This document shows positions 16,095 to 26,362 of a stretch of 64,000 nt of DNA, piece after piece (position 1 is the first letter of the stretch; each line of letters begins with the position of its first letter). Origin of the DNA: Thiocystis violacea (lineage in GTDB: Bacteria; Pseudomonadota; Gammaproteobacteria; Chromatiales; Chromatiaceae); assembly GCF_016583565.1 (NCBI RefSeq), contig NZ_NRRF01000006.1:92758-156757 (forward strand). Direction: 5' to 3'. The translations under genes were made by a program, and so were the position numbers. Under the pieces are notes generated by a model. That model worked only from the letters and a program-made list of their open reading frames with translations, had not been told where the DNA came from and did not search any database.

Positions 16095-16982
16095 CTAACA
16101 ATGCAGCGGCACCCCGAAATAGTCTCTCAAAAACCGTTCAGCGTCCGCATAGCGATCACTTAGGGCCGCTATCGTACCTTCACCAAACGAGAAATCCACT
16201 CCCAAGGAATTAGTGACTTTCCTAGCGCCTTCTACAAAATCATGAGTCGAAATACGAATTTCAAGTGCTCTTGACAAGGCATCAGCAGTTGATCCTGGAT
16301 CAGCTACCAGGTCATCATAACTCACCGCAATAAATCGTGAGAAGAATCTGGAAAACCGCTCGATAGCCGCTTCATAGTCGTTATAACCGTCTTGAGCTTT
16401 CAGCCACGAAGAATCTCGACTCAACATATCGCTAAGCCAGCGCCCTGCCGACGCGTCATCGAACTGAAGGTTATTGTATGAGCTCATAAGCTTCACAGCG
16501 GACAGAATTCGCTTCACGGGATTGCGGCAGATCATCACGATGGCAGCCGACTCCCCAACGATGTCCCGCATTCGCGCTATGGCATCCGAGTCAAGCAACA
16601 TGTACTCTGGTGTCACTTCACCAAGCAGCTTATACTCCGCTAGATTCGGGCGGAACAGATCGAGGTAATCTACTTCGTTAACCTCGACACGACTCAGAAT
16701 CTTGTTGGTGCGGAGATAGCAGCGATATCTCTTGTTCCTCGTAAACGACGTATCTGGCGCCGTCACGATATGATCGATTTCTCTTGCCAGCTGGCGCTCC
16801 GAGAACTGCTTCAACGCATCACTTGACCGATAACCATTCAAGGTGTCGAAATAGTGAAGCTCCTTCACAGGATGCATAAACACGTTTGACGCCTTGTCCA
16901 GCAGACTGTGGAGCAGCGTTGACCCTGCGCGCTGAGAGCCAATTCCAATAACGAAACGGTAGTTCCTATAGTCAAGACTCAT
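16095..16982 (-). CDS. PAPS-dependent sulfotransferase, heparan-sulfotransferase-like
   Basis: The 295-residue protein is a second PAPS-dependent sulfotransferase, distinct from its neighbour. The 5' phosphosulfate motif is FVIGIGSQRAGSTLLHSLLD at the N-terminus. The 3' phosphate motif is IVMICRNPVKRILSAVKLM, and EVTPEYMLLDSDAI resembles the central segment of N-deacetylase/sulfotransferase-like enzymes. Its ATG overlaps the stop of the large glycosyltransferase gene by one base (TGATG), so it is translationally coupled to it. The 282 bases downstream, before the next sulfotransferase gene, are AT-rich and hold no supported gene. Confidence 0.85.
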   Translation of the reverse strand: MSLDYRNYRFVIGIGSQRAGSTLLHSLLDKASNVFMHPVKELHYFDTLNGYRSSDALKQFSERQLAREIDHIVTAPDTSFTRNKRYRCYLRTNKILSRVEVNEVDYLDLFRPNLAEYKLLGEVTPEYMLLDSDAIARMRDIVGESAAIVMICRNPVKRILSAVKLMSSYNNLQFDDASAGRWLSDMLSRDSSWLKAQDGYNDYEAAIERFSRFFSRFIAVSYDDLVADPGSTADALSRALEIRISTHDFVEGARKVTNSLGVDFSFGEGTIAALSDRYADAERFLRDYFGVPLHC

Positions 16983-19900
16983 CAGTGGCTCTCGCGATAA
17001 ACATCAACTAGGCTGCACACGTAGGGATCTCGAGCATTTCCGCGCAATTCCGGGACCAAGAGACGGGGCGGCCGTCTGCCCGCCAAGGCTTGCGGTAGAC
17101 GCAGGAGCACTCGCTGGAAGGACTGTGCATCACTTGGCTCAAACAGATTTCCGCTCACATCATCTTCAATGCAGTCTCCGATAGCCCCGCGATTGGAGGC
17201 AATCACCCACAACCCAGCCTTTAGCGCTTCTCGGGTGACGAGCCCGTAGCTTTCCGGCCAAATCGACGGCGCGATCAAGACGTCAATCTGTGCATAGAGT
17301 TCGGCGACACGAGACTGTTCCACCTTGGGGATGAAGCAGACTTCGGTGCGACCCCAATGTGTCGCATAGGATTCGCCCGGGTTGAGTGCATGATCAACGA
17401 CGAGAAGACGAAACTGAGGGAAGTCGCCCTCAGTGATCGCATCCCGGAGCAGATGATACCCCTTGTGCCGACTAATACCGCCAACATAACCGAGAACGAT
17501 TCGATCATCTGTGCGCGGCGCAGTCTCGACTGCCTTCAACGGCTCGGAGACATTTTCATGGACTCGGACGTTGCTCACCCCAGCCTCGCGATAGAGGGCC
17601 GCAAAGGTCTCCGACACGGCGAGGACGGCTGCCGCGCTCTTCAGCAGTCGCTGCAGCACGCCGGCACGGGTTAGCCGCTGGTGCGCGGAGTCGCCTTTCG
17701 GTCGCGATACGCCTCCGCTCATGGGGTCGGTATGGTCCACCAGTGCGCCGGATTCGTCGACGAGGAAGAGATACGGGGACAGCCACCAGGCGTCATGCAA
17801 GGTCACAACGTAGGGAATATTGCATGCCAGCGCCGCAACCGCGACCGATGCGGTAAGCATTTGGATACTGTGCAAGTGGATGAGGTCGAACTCATAGGAA
17901 CGGAAGAACTCCTCGCAAAACGCCTGAATCTTGCCATCCTCATGTGTCGCCCAGTCTCGCGACGGCACCTCGAGACGCGTGACTAACACGCCCTCGTACC
18001 AGTATTGATCGACATGGTAGGGGCGAGCGGGATCATGGTCGGCCTGGGTCGTCAGGACGAAGACCTCGTATTCATCAGCGTAGTGCTCCATCAAGCCACG
18101 AACCTGGGTTTCCATGACCCGCGTGGCGCCACCAATCGACTGAGGGGCGAAGTAGACGTTGACCAAGAGAATGCGTTTTTTCGCGCGCGCCTTCTTGGCA
18201 GGCAGATAGGGCTTGAGGATCTTGCCGAGCTGACGTTCGCCGACGGCCGGGCTGAAGCGTGCGAAGGCGGCATCCCGTGCCGCCCGCCCGATGCGGGTGC
18301 GCAGATCCCTGTCTTGGATCAGCCGTTCGAGCTGTCGCTGCCAGTCCTCGACGGTCTCCGCGAAAAGGACTGTCTCGCCCTCGACCAGGGCTTGCCGGTA
18401 GGCCGCGGTCGGCGAGACCACCGAGGGTATGCCGAAGGCAGCTGCCTCCAACCACTTGATTTCACTCTTTGCATCGGTGACCCGCGAAGGCTCGAGCACG
18501 GCGACGTTGATGTCCGCCCCCTGAACGAGGTCGAGGTAGCTCAGATAGTCGGGGGTCGGATCTAGGAGCTGAATGCGTCCAGCCGCGACGAAAGCCGATG
18601 GGAGGTTGTCGAAATAGCCCACTAGATAGAGTTTCAGCGCGGGATAGGCCCTCAGCAACTCCAACGCGGCAGGCAGAAAGAGGTCGTAGAAGGCGAGCTT
18701 GTGTGCCTTGGTGGCACTCCCATAGAAGAGCCTGATCTCCTGCCCCGGCCGATTCGCGCGTTTCTTGCGGGCGGATTTCCGAGCGCGTTCAAAGACTTCC
18801 TCACTCAGGAGATTGGGGAGCACGGACACGTCCGCCTCGGGCCGCAGGTATCGCTTGACTTCGTCCGCAAGCGGCTGCGTCGACACGCTGCAGTGATCCG
18901 CAAAGCCGAAGGCCGTGCCAAAGAAGGGATTATCCAGACTCAGGTGCTGGTGCAAGGCACGGTCGATGGTCCCGGCGTAGGTTTCCAATGGTGGCGGAAA
19001 CAGCTCGGGGTCGAAGATGAGGTCATCGATGTCGTAAATGATCGGAATTCCGAGGGACTTCGCGTAGGCGAAGACCTGCAATTCCGTCATCGTGACCGGC
19101 ACGCGACACGCATAAAGCAGGCTCGCGCCCATCAAGCGCCGCCGCCAATCGACAAAGGGCAGCTCGGAGAGGTCCAGATAGTCGGTTTCCAACCCGAGTG
19201 CTCCGGCCTGGTCAATCTTCTCCCGCACACGGTAGTAATGGCACTGGTAAAGATCACGCGAGCCCCAGAGCAGGATCTTGCGATGGCCAAGCGCCACCCA
19301 TGAGTCGCGGAGAGGATCCGACACGCCGGGATGAAACCCCTGCAATTCGCACGACAACTCCACGAGTTTGGAGAGCCCCTCCTGGCGCCGCCGAATCCCC
19401 TCCCTCAGATCACCCGAGTCGACGAGTCGACGGCTGACCGACACCAGGTTGTCGAAGCATTCGCGCAAAAGCCCCCAGCCTTCTCGGCGACTCAACGCCT
19501 GCTGCGGATTGAGCCGTTCCGCGCGTGTGAATGCGGCGATGGCCGCCCCCGCCTGAGACCTGGAGAGACCCGCATTGTCATGGATATGCAGTCGCAGCAG
19601 AACACCCAGCTCGTGCCACAGATACCAGGCGTCATCCTGCTCGGCGCGATGCTCGGCAAGCAGCGCCAACGCCTTGGCGTTACGCCCCGTCGACCGATAG
19701 AGCCGCACCGCGAACAATCGCTCGCGCGGTGACACCGTTCGCGCGCCAGGATCGAGCAACTCCAGGAAATCGAGCGCAAGGTAAGCGTTCTGAGTCAACC
19801 GATGGGTCCAATGGGCAAGCGGAAGCGCGAGCGAGGTCAGGATGCCCTTGGCGTGCGCATCGCCCAGATCGTCCGCGGCGAGGCAGGTCGCCAGATGACG

Positions 19901-20737
19901 GTACAGCTCGAGCAGAATCGACTCGACCGAGCCACCTCGTTGCGCAGGACGCCCGTCGAGCTGGGACGCGTGGAAATCCCACAGGAACGCCGCAATGACC
20001 TGCTCTGGATCGACGGCACTCCACTGGCGGGTCGCGATCAGAGCCGTGAGCCTCAGGAGTGTGACCTCGAGGTTGGGCGACGGGACATGCTCAAGGCACT
20101 CAGGACTGTCCAAGAGTGCAATCGCGCGCTCGTAGGCGCCGAGTTCGCACTGTTGACGCACCAGCATGACGAAGCGGTCGAATGCCGCCGTCAAGGCGGC
20201 AGCTGCCAGGGTGTCTGCGTCCGTTGCAGGCGCGCCCTTGACGACCAATGCATCGGTTGCCCCTTTGGGGGCCAATTGCGCGAGGACGTCGGCGGGTCGC
20301 AGCAGATCACCATCAGGGTCTGCGTAACTGGACGCTCCACCGGACAAAGCCCGCGCGGCGCTCGGCATGCCGAGGAACTTGGGCGACTTCAGCTCGACGT
20401 CGTTGGCCAGTATCCGAACCGCCTGCCCGGTCTCGATGGCGGCTTTGAGGGCACCGATGAGAAGCGGCGACGGCTCACAGCTGAACCCGCAATACAGAAA
20501 ATCCTGGCCGTGCTCCGCAGCCACATCCGCGCGCTCGCTCCAAGTGGGCTTCAACTCGAAGCGCTCTTGCTTGATCTGCACTTCGAGTCGCACAGGGCGC
20601 CGGTTTTGATCGAAGGCCCAGCCAGCGATGACCCGCGGCTCGATCCGTTCCGCATACCCCTTCACCGGCCTGCGTCGACCGAGGCGGAGGGCACTGCCCA
20701 AACGTTGAGCGCTCGGATAAAGAGATCTGCTACCCAC
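16982..20737 (-). CDS. large multidomain glycosyltransferase with two GT4-like domains
   Basis: This 1251-residue protein has several parts. An N-terminal small beta domain (YAERIEPRVIAGWAFDQN) resembles the module often placed ahead of glycosyltransferases. A helical repeat-like region spans about 180-470. A first GT-B unit (about 490-850) contains ILLWGSRDLYQCHYYRVREK, IPIIYDIDDLIFD and a donor site EIKWLEAAAFGIPSVVS. A second GT4 unit (about 860-1250) begins RILLVNVYFAPQSIGGATRV and has the donor motif IAPSIWPESYGLVTREAL. The GTG at 20737 is supported by GGAG upstream. Two fused transferase domains suggest it adds two sugars to one chain. Composition is nearer the host average than that of the downstream genes. 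Confidence 0.82.
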   Translation of the reverse strand: MGSRSLYPSAQRLGSALRLGRRRPVKGYAERIEPRVIAGWAFDQNRRPVRLEVQIKQERFELKPTWSERADVAAEHGQDFLYCGFSCEPSPLLIGALKAAIETGQAVRILANDVELKSPKFLGMPSAARALSGGASSYADPDGDLLRPADVLAQLAPKGATDALVVKGAPATDADTLAAAALTAAFDRFVMLVRQQCELGAYERAIALLDSPECLEHVPSPNLEVTLLRLTALIATRQWSAVDPEQVIAAFLWDFHASQLDGRPAQRGGSVESILLELYRHLATCLAADDLGDAHAKGILTSLALPLAHWTHRLTQNAYLALDFLELLDPGARTVSPRERLFAVRLYRSTGRNAKALALLAEHRAEQDDAWYLWHELGVLLRLHIHDNAGLSRSQAGAAIAAFTRAERLNPQQALSRREGWGLLRECFDNLVSVSRRLVDSGDLREGIRRRQEGLSKLVELSCELQGFHPGVSDPLRDSWVALGHRKILLWGSRDLYQCHYYRVREKIDQAGALGLETDYLDLSELPFVDWRRRLMGASLLYACRVPVTMTELQVFAYAKSLGIPIIYDIDDLIFDPELFPPPLETYAGTIDRALHQHLSLDNPFFGTAFGFADHCSVSTQPLADEVKRYLRPEADVSVLPNLLSEEVFERARKSARKKRANRPGQEIRLFYGSATKAHKLAFYDLFLPAALELLRAYPALKLYLVGYFDNLPSAFVAAGRIQLLDPTPDYLSYLDLVQGADINVAVLEPSRVTDAKSEIKWLEAAAFGIPSVVSPTAAYRQALVEGETVLFAETVEDWQRQLERLIQDRDLRTRIGRAARDAAFARFSPAVGERQLGKILKPYLPAKKARAKKRILLVNVYFAPQSIGGATRVMETQVRGLMEHYADEYEVFVLTTQADHDPARPYHVDQYWYEGVLVTRLEVPSRDWATHEDGKIQAFCEEFFRSYEFDLIHLHSIQMLTASVAVAALACNIPYVVTLHDAWWLSPYLFLVDESGALVDHTDPMSGGVSRPKGDSAHQRLTRAGVLQRLLKSAAAVLAVSETFAALYREAGVSNVRVHENVSEPLKAVETAPRTDDRIVLGYVGGISRHKGYHLLRDAITEGDFPQFRLLVVDHALNPGESYATHWGRTEVCFIPKVEQSRVAELYAQIDVLIAPSIWPESYGLVTREALKAGLWVIASNRGAIGDCIEDDVSGNLFEPSDAQSFQRVLLRLPQALAGRRPPRLLVPELRGNARDPYVCSLVDVYRESH

Positions 20738-21368
20738 TTGCTCTCCAGGGAGTTGCGGAAGAGGTTACACGACAGGGGGCAGTGCGGAAGAATTGCGGTC
20801 AGATCGATTCAGTGTGATCGCCACATCGCTGCCCCATCATCGAAATTCATACCGGTTGCGGGCGAATCTGCGGTGAAGCTTGACGCCGGCTGGCTCTGCA
20901 AGCGTCTCGTCAGGGCTGGCTGCCGTCGTTGAGACGGCGCGAGGACATGGCCGCCGCCGCACCGGGCTCGTGGCCGATGCCAGAACCTCTCCCGTAAAAG
21001 CGGCTGTGGACGATACGTCACTTCCCTCCGGTGCGCAACGCCGAGGGTCGGGAACCTGAACTGACAACAACCCAAGCGCCGGCGTTGGTCGCGCCGAGGC
21101 GTCGCTCAGACCACCACCTGGCCTTGGAGAACGGCCCGATCCCCCCTCCCTCGCCAGACCAACGCCATCGCAAGACTGTGATGAGGTCACCGGTTTATCT
21201 CCGAGCATTCTTCTAAATTTCGGCATTGTTCTGTCGGCGCGCGCGCACTCAGGGGTGACGGCTGTCAGAGGGGCAGGATGCGGCTGCGTCAACGCAAATA
21301 CCCACGACCTCCGTGAACCCGCCATCGTCAACCCTTTCAAGGATTCACAGCGGACTAAGGTATCGACC
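20738..21368. other. intergenic region between divergent glycosyltransferase and chemoreceptor genes
   Basis: I see no gene. The frame of the chemoreceptor stays open up to 21255, but the added residues are not receptor-like. Promoters of both divergent transcripts must lie here; I could not find a convincing sigma-28 or sigma-54 site for the chemoreceptor. The part at 21209-21236 (TTCTTCTAAATTTCGGCATTG and following) is the most AT-rich. Confidence 0.35.
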
Positions 21369-24194
21369 ATGAGAACGAATCTGCCGGTCACCGATAACGA
21401 GCATGTCATGCGCGACGATCAGCTGATCGTCTCGAGGACCGACCTCAAGGGGCGCATCACGGACTTCAATCATGATTTCGTCGATATCAGCGGTTTCACC
21501 GAGCAAGAGCTGATGGGGGCGCCGCAGAACATCATCCGCCATCCGGACATGCCGGCGGCGGCCTTCAAGGACATGTGGGACACCATCCAGGCCGGCAAGC
21601 CCTGGACGGGCCTGGTCAAGAACCGCTGCAAGAACGGAGATTTCTACTGGGTCGAGGCCAACGTCTCGCCGCTGCGCGAGCAGGCACAGACGATCGGCTA
21701 TATCTCGGTCCGCCGCAAGCCGAGCCGCGAGCAGATCGCCAAGGCCGAGGCGACTTACGTCAGACTGCGTGCGGGGCAGGCGGCGCAGCCACTCATGGCG
21801 CGCATCCGCTCGCGCATCGACGACATCCACATCACCCGAGCGCTGCCGGGCGGACTCTTGGTGATCACCCTCCTCTTTGCCGTGGCCCTCGCCATCTCCC
21901 TCATGGGCGTGGAGCGCACCGCGGGACATCTGCAGAAGATCACGGACGAGACCCAGGTCCTGGAGCAGGCCTACAACGACCTCTACGGCGATGGGCTGCA
22001 GATGGTTGCCGCCATGCGCTACATCCTGATCGAGCCGGCGGACAAACAGGCACGCGACAACCTCGCGAAGGCCAACGCCAAGTTCGCCAAGGAGCTCGCG
22101 ACGGTGCGGCAGATGTCCGCCGGAGACGCCGAGGCGATCCGGCTCTTGGACGACATCGCCACCCAGCGCCAGCAGCACGCCGACATCCAGGCGCGTGTCC
22201 TGGACCGGATCGACACGGGCGACCTTGCCGGTGCCAAGCGCCTCTACAACGAAGAGGAGAACGTCGTTTGGCGCTCCTACAAGACGCTCATCATGGACGC
22301 GATGAAAGCGGTCAAGGCGACCTCGCAGGAAGAGCGGCAGGCATCCATCGCCGCGGCGAACCTCGCCAAGCAGCAAGCGATCGGGTTCTCGATCTTCGCG
22401 CTCCTCACGGCGGCCCTCCTCGGCGTCTGGCTGGTACGCAAGATCGCTCGCCCGCTACAGGTGATTCGCGGCCACCTCGAGGCCATCTCCAACAGCGACT
22501 ACAGCCAGCGCATCGAGGTCACCAACAAGGACGAACTCGGCGAGATGACGCTGGCCGTCAAGTCCGTCCAGGCGCGCCTCGACTTCGAGATCCAGGACAC
22601 CAACCGCATCGCCCGCGAGAACCTGCGCATCCGCACGGGTCTCGACAACGTGACCCTGCCGGTCACGCTTTCGGATGACCGCAACAAACTGGTCTACATC
22701 AACGCAGCGGCACGCCAGCTCTGGTCCGGGATGTCCGAGAGCATCAAGCGCAGGAAACCGGCCTTCGACGTCGACACGATGATTGGCTCCACACTGGCGG
22801 ATTGTTTCGAGGATCAGGAGGTGGCCACGGTCTATCGCGCGGACTTGGTTGAGACCCGCAGCTTCGACATGCGGCTGGCCGATCGCAACCTGCGCCTGAC
22901 CGCCAGTCCGGTGCGCGACGCGGACGGCAGCTACCGGGGGCGCGTCACCCAATGGCTGGACCGCACTAGCGAGGTCACGACCGAGCAGGAGATCGCCAAC
23001 CTCATCCAGGCCGCGGCGAGCGGCGACTTCACGCAACGGATCCAGACCCAGGGCAAGGATGGCTTCTTCCTGCAGCTCGGAGATGGCCTGAACCGGCTGA
23101 TGACCATCGTCGCGAACGGGCTGGCCGACGTGGCTGGCGTGCTGAACGCCATCGCCTCCGGAGACCTCAACCGGACCATCGAGGCCGATTACGAGGGCAC
23201 CTTTGGCCAGGTGAAAGACGACACCAACACCACGGTCGCCCGGCTGCGCGAGGTGGTCGGCCAGATCATCGAAGTCTCGGACGCCATCAGCACCGCCGCG
23301 GGCGAGATCTCTTCCGGCAACTCGGACCTCTCCGGCCGGACCGAGGAGCAGGCGGCGAGCCTGGAGGAGACCGCCAGCTCCATGGAGCAGCTCAACGCCA
23401 CGGTCAAGCAGAACGCCCAAAACGCCGACCAGGCCAACCAGCTCGCGCAGGATGTCAATGCCGTCGCCACCCGCGGTGGCGAGATGGTGCAGCGTGTCGT
23501 GGCGACCATGGGCTCCATCCAGGAGTCCAGCCGGCGGATCGCCGACATCATCAGCGTCATCGACGGCATCGCCTTCCAGACCAACATCCTCGCACTCAAC
23601 GCCGCCGTCGAGGCCGCCCGGGCCGGCGAGCAGGGACGCGGCTTCGCGGTCGTCGCGGCCGAAGTGCGCAGCCTGGCGCAGCGCAGCGCTCAGGCCGCCA
23701 AGGAGATCAAGGAGCTGATCACGGACTCGGTCAGCAAGGTGGAGGATGGTGCCCAGATCGCCGGTCAGGCGGGGGACACCATGGAGGAGATCTTGAACAG
23801 CTTCCGCCAGGTGACCGGCCTGGTCGACGAGATCACCGGCGCCTCGCGCGAGCAGAGCACGGGCATCGAGCAGGTCACCCAGGCCGTCGCGCAAATGGAC
23901 GAGGTCACGCAGCAGAATGCCGCACTGGTCGAGCAGGCGGCGGCGGCGGCGGAGAGCCTGGAGGATCAGACGCGGGTGCTGTCTCAAGCCATCTCGGTGT
24001 TCAGTCTCTCCAGCCAACGCCCGGCCATCGCACAGACCCCGGCCCAGTTCAACCCGAGGGCGCCCGTATCGGCGGCGCCCAAGAAGGGCAAGGTGGTCAC
24101 CGCGCTTGCCGCCAAGACCGGCCGGTCGGCCGTGAAGCGGATGAGTGCGACCCCAGCCATGGCCGAAAACGCGGACGAGTGGGAGGAGTTCTAA
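21369..24194 (+). CDS. methyl-accepting chemotaxis protein with PAS domains and C-terminal CheR tether
   Basis: This 941-residue chemoreceptor starts with an Aer-like PAS domain (about 15-120, [24 protein letters not shown], then [18 protein letters not shown]). TM1 (about 158-182) leads to a four-helix periplasmic sensor region, then TM2 (about 336-357) and a HAMP domain (about 357-410). A second PAS-like segment (about 425-540, [21 protein letters not shown]) and further HAMP-like linkers precede the signalling hairpin, whose tip [21 protein letters not shown] lies near 732-752. It ends in EWEEF, a CheR/CheB-tethering pentapeptide of the x-W-x-x-F kind. The ATG at 21369 begins the PAS domain sensibly. 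Ligand unknown. Confidence 0.93.
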   Translation: MRTNLPVTDNEHVMRDDQLIVSRTDLKGRITDFNHDFVDISGFTEQELMGAPQNIIRHPDMPAAAFKDMWDTIQAGKPWTGLVKNRCKNGDFYWVEANVSPLREQAQTIGYISVRRKPSREQIAKAEATYVRLRAGQAAQPLMARIRSRIDDIHITRALPGGLLVITLLFAVALAISLMGVERTAGHLQKITDETQVLEQAYNDLYGDGLQMVAAMRYILIEPADKQARDNLAKANAKFAKELATVRQMSAGDAEAIRLLDDIATQRQQHADIQARVLDRIDTGDLAGAKRLYNEEENVVWRSYKTLIMDAMKAVKATSQEERQASIAAANLAKQQAIGFSIFALLTAALLGVWLVRKIARPLQVIRGHLEAISNSDYSQRIEVTNKDELGEMTLAVKSVQARLDFEIQDTNRIARENLRIRTGLDNVTLPVTLSDDRNKLVYINAAARQLWSGMSESIKRRKPAFDVDTMIGSTLADCFEDQEVATVYRADLVETRSFDMRLADRNLRLTASPVRDADGSYRGRVTQWLDRTSEVTTEQEIANLIQAAASGDFTQRIQTQGKDGFFLQLGDGLNRLMTIVANGLADVAGVLNAIASGDLNRTIEADYEGTFGQVKDDTNTTVARLREVVGQIIEVSDAISTAAGEISSGNSDLSGRTEEQAASLEETASSMEQLNATVKQNAQNADQANQLAQDVNAVATRGGEMVQRVVATMGSIQESSRRIADIISVIDGIAFQTNILALNAAVEAARAGEQGRGFAVVAAEVRSLAQRSAQAAKEIKELITDSVSKVEDGAQIAGQAGDTMEEILNSFRQVTGLVDEITGASREQSTGIEQVTQAVAQMDEVTQQNAALVEQAAAAAESLEDQTRVLSQAISVFSLSSQRPAIAQTPAQFNPRAPVSAAPKKGKVVTALAAKTGRSAVKRMSATPAMAENADEWEEF

Positions 24195-24213
24195 ACCGCC
24201 AACCCAAAAAGCA

Positions 24214-24233
24214 CGCCCCGCGTCCGAGGGGCG
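24214..24233 (+). terminator. possible terminator hairpin after the chemoreceptor gene
   Basis: A hairpin with arms CGCCCC (24214-24219) and GGGGCG (24228-24233) begins 20 bases after the stop. There is no T-tract, so intrinsic termination is uncertain. Confidence 0.3.
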
Positions 24234-24379
24234 CATCGCCTTCGGGTATGCTGCGTCGGCGAACGGAGGCGACGCGCCACCTCGCGGCGCGCCGCCGTGA
24301 CACCCAGGGGCGCCTCTGCCGGCAAGACGAGCCCTCGACGCGGCATCGAGACAGCCAAGCGGAATCGGAGATCTGAACG

Positions 24380-25018
24380 ATGGATGGAATGACGCGCACC
24401 CTGATGATGGTCGCACTCGCAGCCGCCGCGGGCAGCCTGTCTGCATTTGCGCAGGACGGCAGCCCTTCGCTGAACGACCCGATGCGCTTCGCCACCTTGG
24501 ACCAGGATGGCAATGGCATCGTGTCGGAATACGAGTTCGATCGAGTACAGGCGAGAAGCGCCGGAGCCGGCACCCAAGCCAGCACCTACAGTTTCGGCGC
24601 CATGGACACCAATGGAGACGGTCAGCTGAGCGCGGATGAGGTTGCCAATGCGTCACCGGCGCGCCAGCGCCGCGGTCCGGGCATGGTGCCTGGCGGCAAT
24701 CGCCCTCCCGGGCAGGACAGCCTCGGCTTTGCGGATTTCGACGAGAACGGGGACGAGCGCATCAGCGAAAACGAGCTCTATCGGGCGCGTGCCGCGCGCC
24801 TGGTCGAGCGCGCACAGCGCGGCGACCCGACGAGCAATCTCCCGAATGAGCCAACCTTCGGGCAGATGGATCTCAATGGAGACGCGCTGATCGACCGGCA
24901 GGAGTTTGCCGTGGCCGAGCGCCGCCAGCCCCAGCCGCAGGCCGCCAAATCGAGCGCGGATGCCCGCCCCGCCCCGCGCCCCGCTCCAACGCGCGAGGAC
25001 TCGCAACCGCGTTTGTGA
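24380..25018 (+). CDS. exported EF-hand calcium-binding protein
   Basis: This 212-residue protein has a signal peptide (TLMMVALAAAAGSLSAFAQ) and four EF-hand calcium loops: DQDGNGIVSEYE, DTNGDGQLSADE, DENGDERISENE and DLNGDALIDRQE. The third and fourth depart from the consensus at loop position 6. The C-terminal tail is proline/arginine-rich and probably disordered. It would act in the periplasm or outside the cell as a calcium sensor or buffer. It follows the chemoreceptor gene by 185 bases and may have its own promoter. An internal ATG at 24389 is an alternative start. Confidence 0.87.
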   Translation: MDGMTRTLMMVALAAAAGSLSAFAQDGSPSLNDPMRFATLDQDGNGIVSEYEFDRVQARSAGAGTQASTYSFGAMDTNGDGQLSADEVANASPARQRRGPGMVPGGNRPPGQDSLGFADFDENGDERISENELYRARAARLVERAQRGDPTSNLPNEPTFGQMDLNGDALIDRQEFAVAERRQPQPQAAKSSADARPAPRPAPTREDSQPRL

Positions 25019-25074
25019 GGCGCATGTGCCGGCCCAAGCCTCCGGTCCGGCGCGACCCAGCTCGGGGTCTCGCG

Positions 25075-25920
25075 CTAACCGTCCCGATTGGACAGCAGGC
25101 CGGTGACGGCCGTGACGGCGGCGCTCAGGATGGCGCGGCGCACGGCCCAGGAAGCAGGCGCCCCTCGCGCGCACACCAAGGGACAGAGCCAGTCGGTGTT
25201 CGACTCGAAATCGCAGTGATCGGCGCCGGGGAAGCGCTCGACGGTCGCCTCGCGTCCCGCCGCGTAGACCGCCAACCCGTTGTTCCAGGCGTTACAGGCG
25301 GAGCCCCCCCCGACCAGCCCGATCAACGGGTGCTTGAGCCCCGCCGCCATCCGAACACCCAGGTCCTCGGCATCGACGAGATCCAAGGCGACGACACCCA
25401 CGGCGCGCGGATCGTTGCGCCCCGCGACCAAGGCCGCCAACCCACCGGCCGAGAAGCCGACGTAAACCACCCGACGCGCGCCCCGCGCAGCCGCCAAGTG
25501 CATCATGTCCAGACCGTTGCGGATGTGACGCCCCGTCCAGAGCGGATCCGTGCAGAAATCGAGCGTCACCGTGCTCACGCCGGCCACGGCCAAGGCCCGC
25601 GCCAAACCCGCCATCCGCGCCTGGCTGCGCAGGAAACCATGGCCGAGCACGACGAGATCGCCTGGACGCGCGCTGGCGGTCGAGTAGAGGCGATAGTGCA
25701 GCGTGCACCCCGTCGGTGATGACGCGGTGCCATGCTGGACCCGAACCGCGACAGCCGCCGCCCCAGGCGCAGTGAGCGGCGATGCGGCCGAGATCGGACG
25801 CTGCAGCCGCTGCTCCGCCCCGCCGAAACAGCCCGAGACCAACAGACAAGCCGCCAAGACCGCTGTAAACTTCGTTTGACAAGCGACCGTCAAGCCAGAC
25901 TGACATAGCTTTGGATTCAT
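25075..25920 (-). CDS. alpha/beta hydrolase lipoprotein
   Basis: The product is an alpha/beta hydrolase anchored as a lipoprotein. The N-terminus has a signal sequence with lipobox LLVSGC (cysteine near residue 30). The fold shows an oxyanion region LVVLGHGFLRSQARM, the nucleophile elbow VGFSAGGLAALVAG with the catalytic serine, and a candidate histidine in FPGADHCDFES. Its length suits dienelactone-hydrolase-like or esterase enzymes. The ATG at 25920 is preferred because it gives a compact signal peptide; the frame is open to 25968. Substrate unknown. Confidence 0.78.
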   Translation of the reverse strand: MNPKLCQSGLTVACQTKFTAVLAACLLVSGCFGGAEQRLQRPISAASPLTAPGAAAVAVRVQHGTASSPTGCTLHYRLYSTASARPGDLVVLGHGFLRSQARMAGLARALAVAGVSTVTLDFCTDPLWTGRHIRNGLDMMHLAAARGARRVVYVGFSAGGLAALVAGRNDPRAVGVVALDLVDAEDLGVRMAAGLKHPLIGLVGGGSACNAWNNGLAVYAAGREATVERFPGADHCDFESNTDWLCPLVCARGAPASWAVRRAILSAAVTAVTGLLSNRDG

Positions 25921-26362
25921 CCAGGTTGGCCGCCATTGTGATCGGGGAGCGTTTTGATCGGAGAGCATCTCGATGAGATGACATTGTCATTCGCAAAGCC
26001 CTCTGAGGCTCGCGTGGTCCGCGCGACCTCTTGAGCAATGCAATCTATTGAAGGCCAATGCGATCTGTTCATTTATCCTAGAAAGCGCGGCTGAACCGCA
26101 AAGTCCGCACAGACCAGCGATTGTTTCGCGTCAACTTCGGGCTCACCTCGCGGGTGAAGGTCGTTGCCGTCGAAACGGTTAGACATCCTTCGCCCGCTGT
26201 GCGCCTTCGCGGTTCCAACATCCGGACCCCGGTTTATTGATGGCTCGGCCTGGAACCCCCCGCCTTCAAGACATCTCTAACGGCGGCACCCAAGATCCAA
26301 AGGCTGCTTCAGGGTATGGACACCAACCAGCCAGACCTTCTCTCACATGAGGTATCTCGCAA
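25921..26362. other. intergenic region with an imperfect inverted repeat
   Basis: No gene is supported. An imperfect inverted repeat with arms at 26093-26112 (GAACCGCAAAGTCCGCACAG) and 26197-26215 (CTGTGCGCCTTCGCGGTTC) flanks about 84 bases. Sequences of this kind (AACCGC-AAG-GCGCA) are common in dispersed non-coding repeats of purple bacteria, which I recall from memory. Promoters for the divergent hydrolase genes must also lie here. Confidence 0.45.

Noticed and set aside
22455..24656. 733-codon open frame on the minus strand
   Set aside because: It is antisense to the chemoreceptor, whose plus-strand domains are unmistakable.
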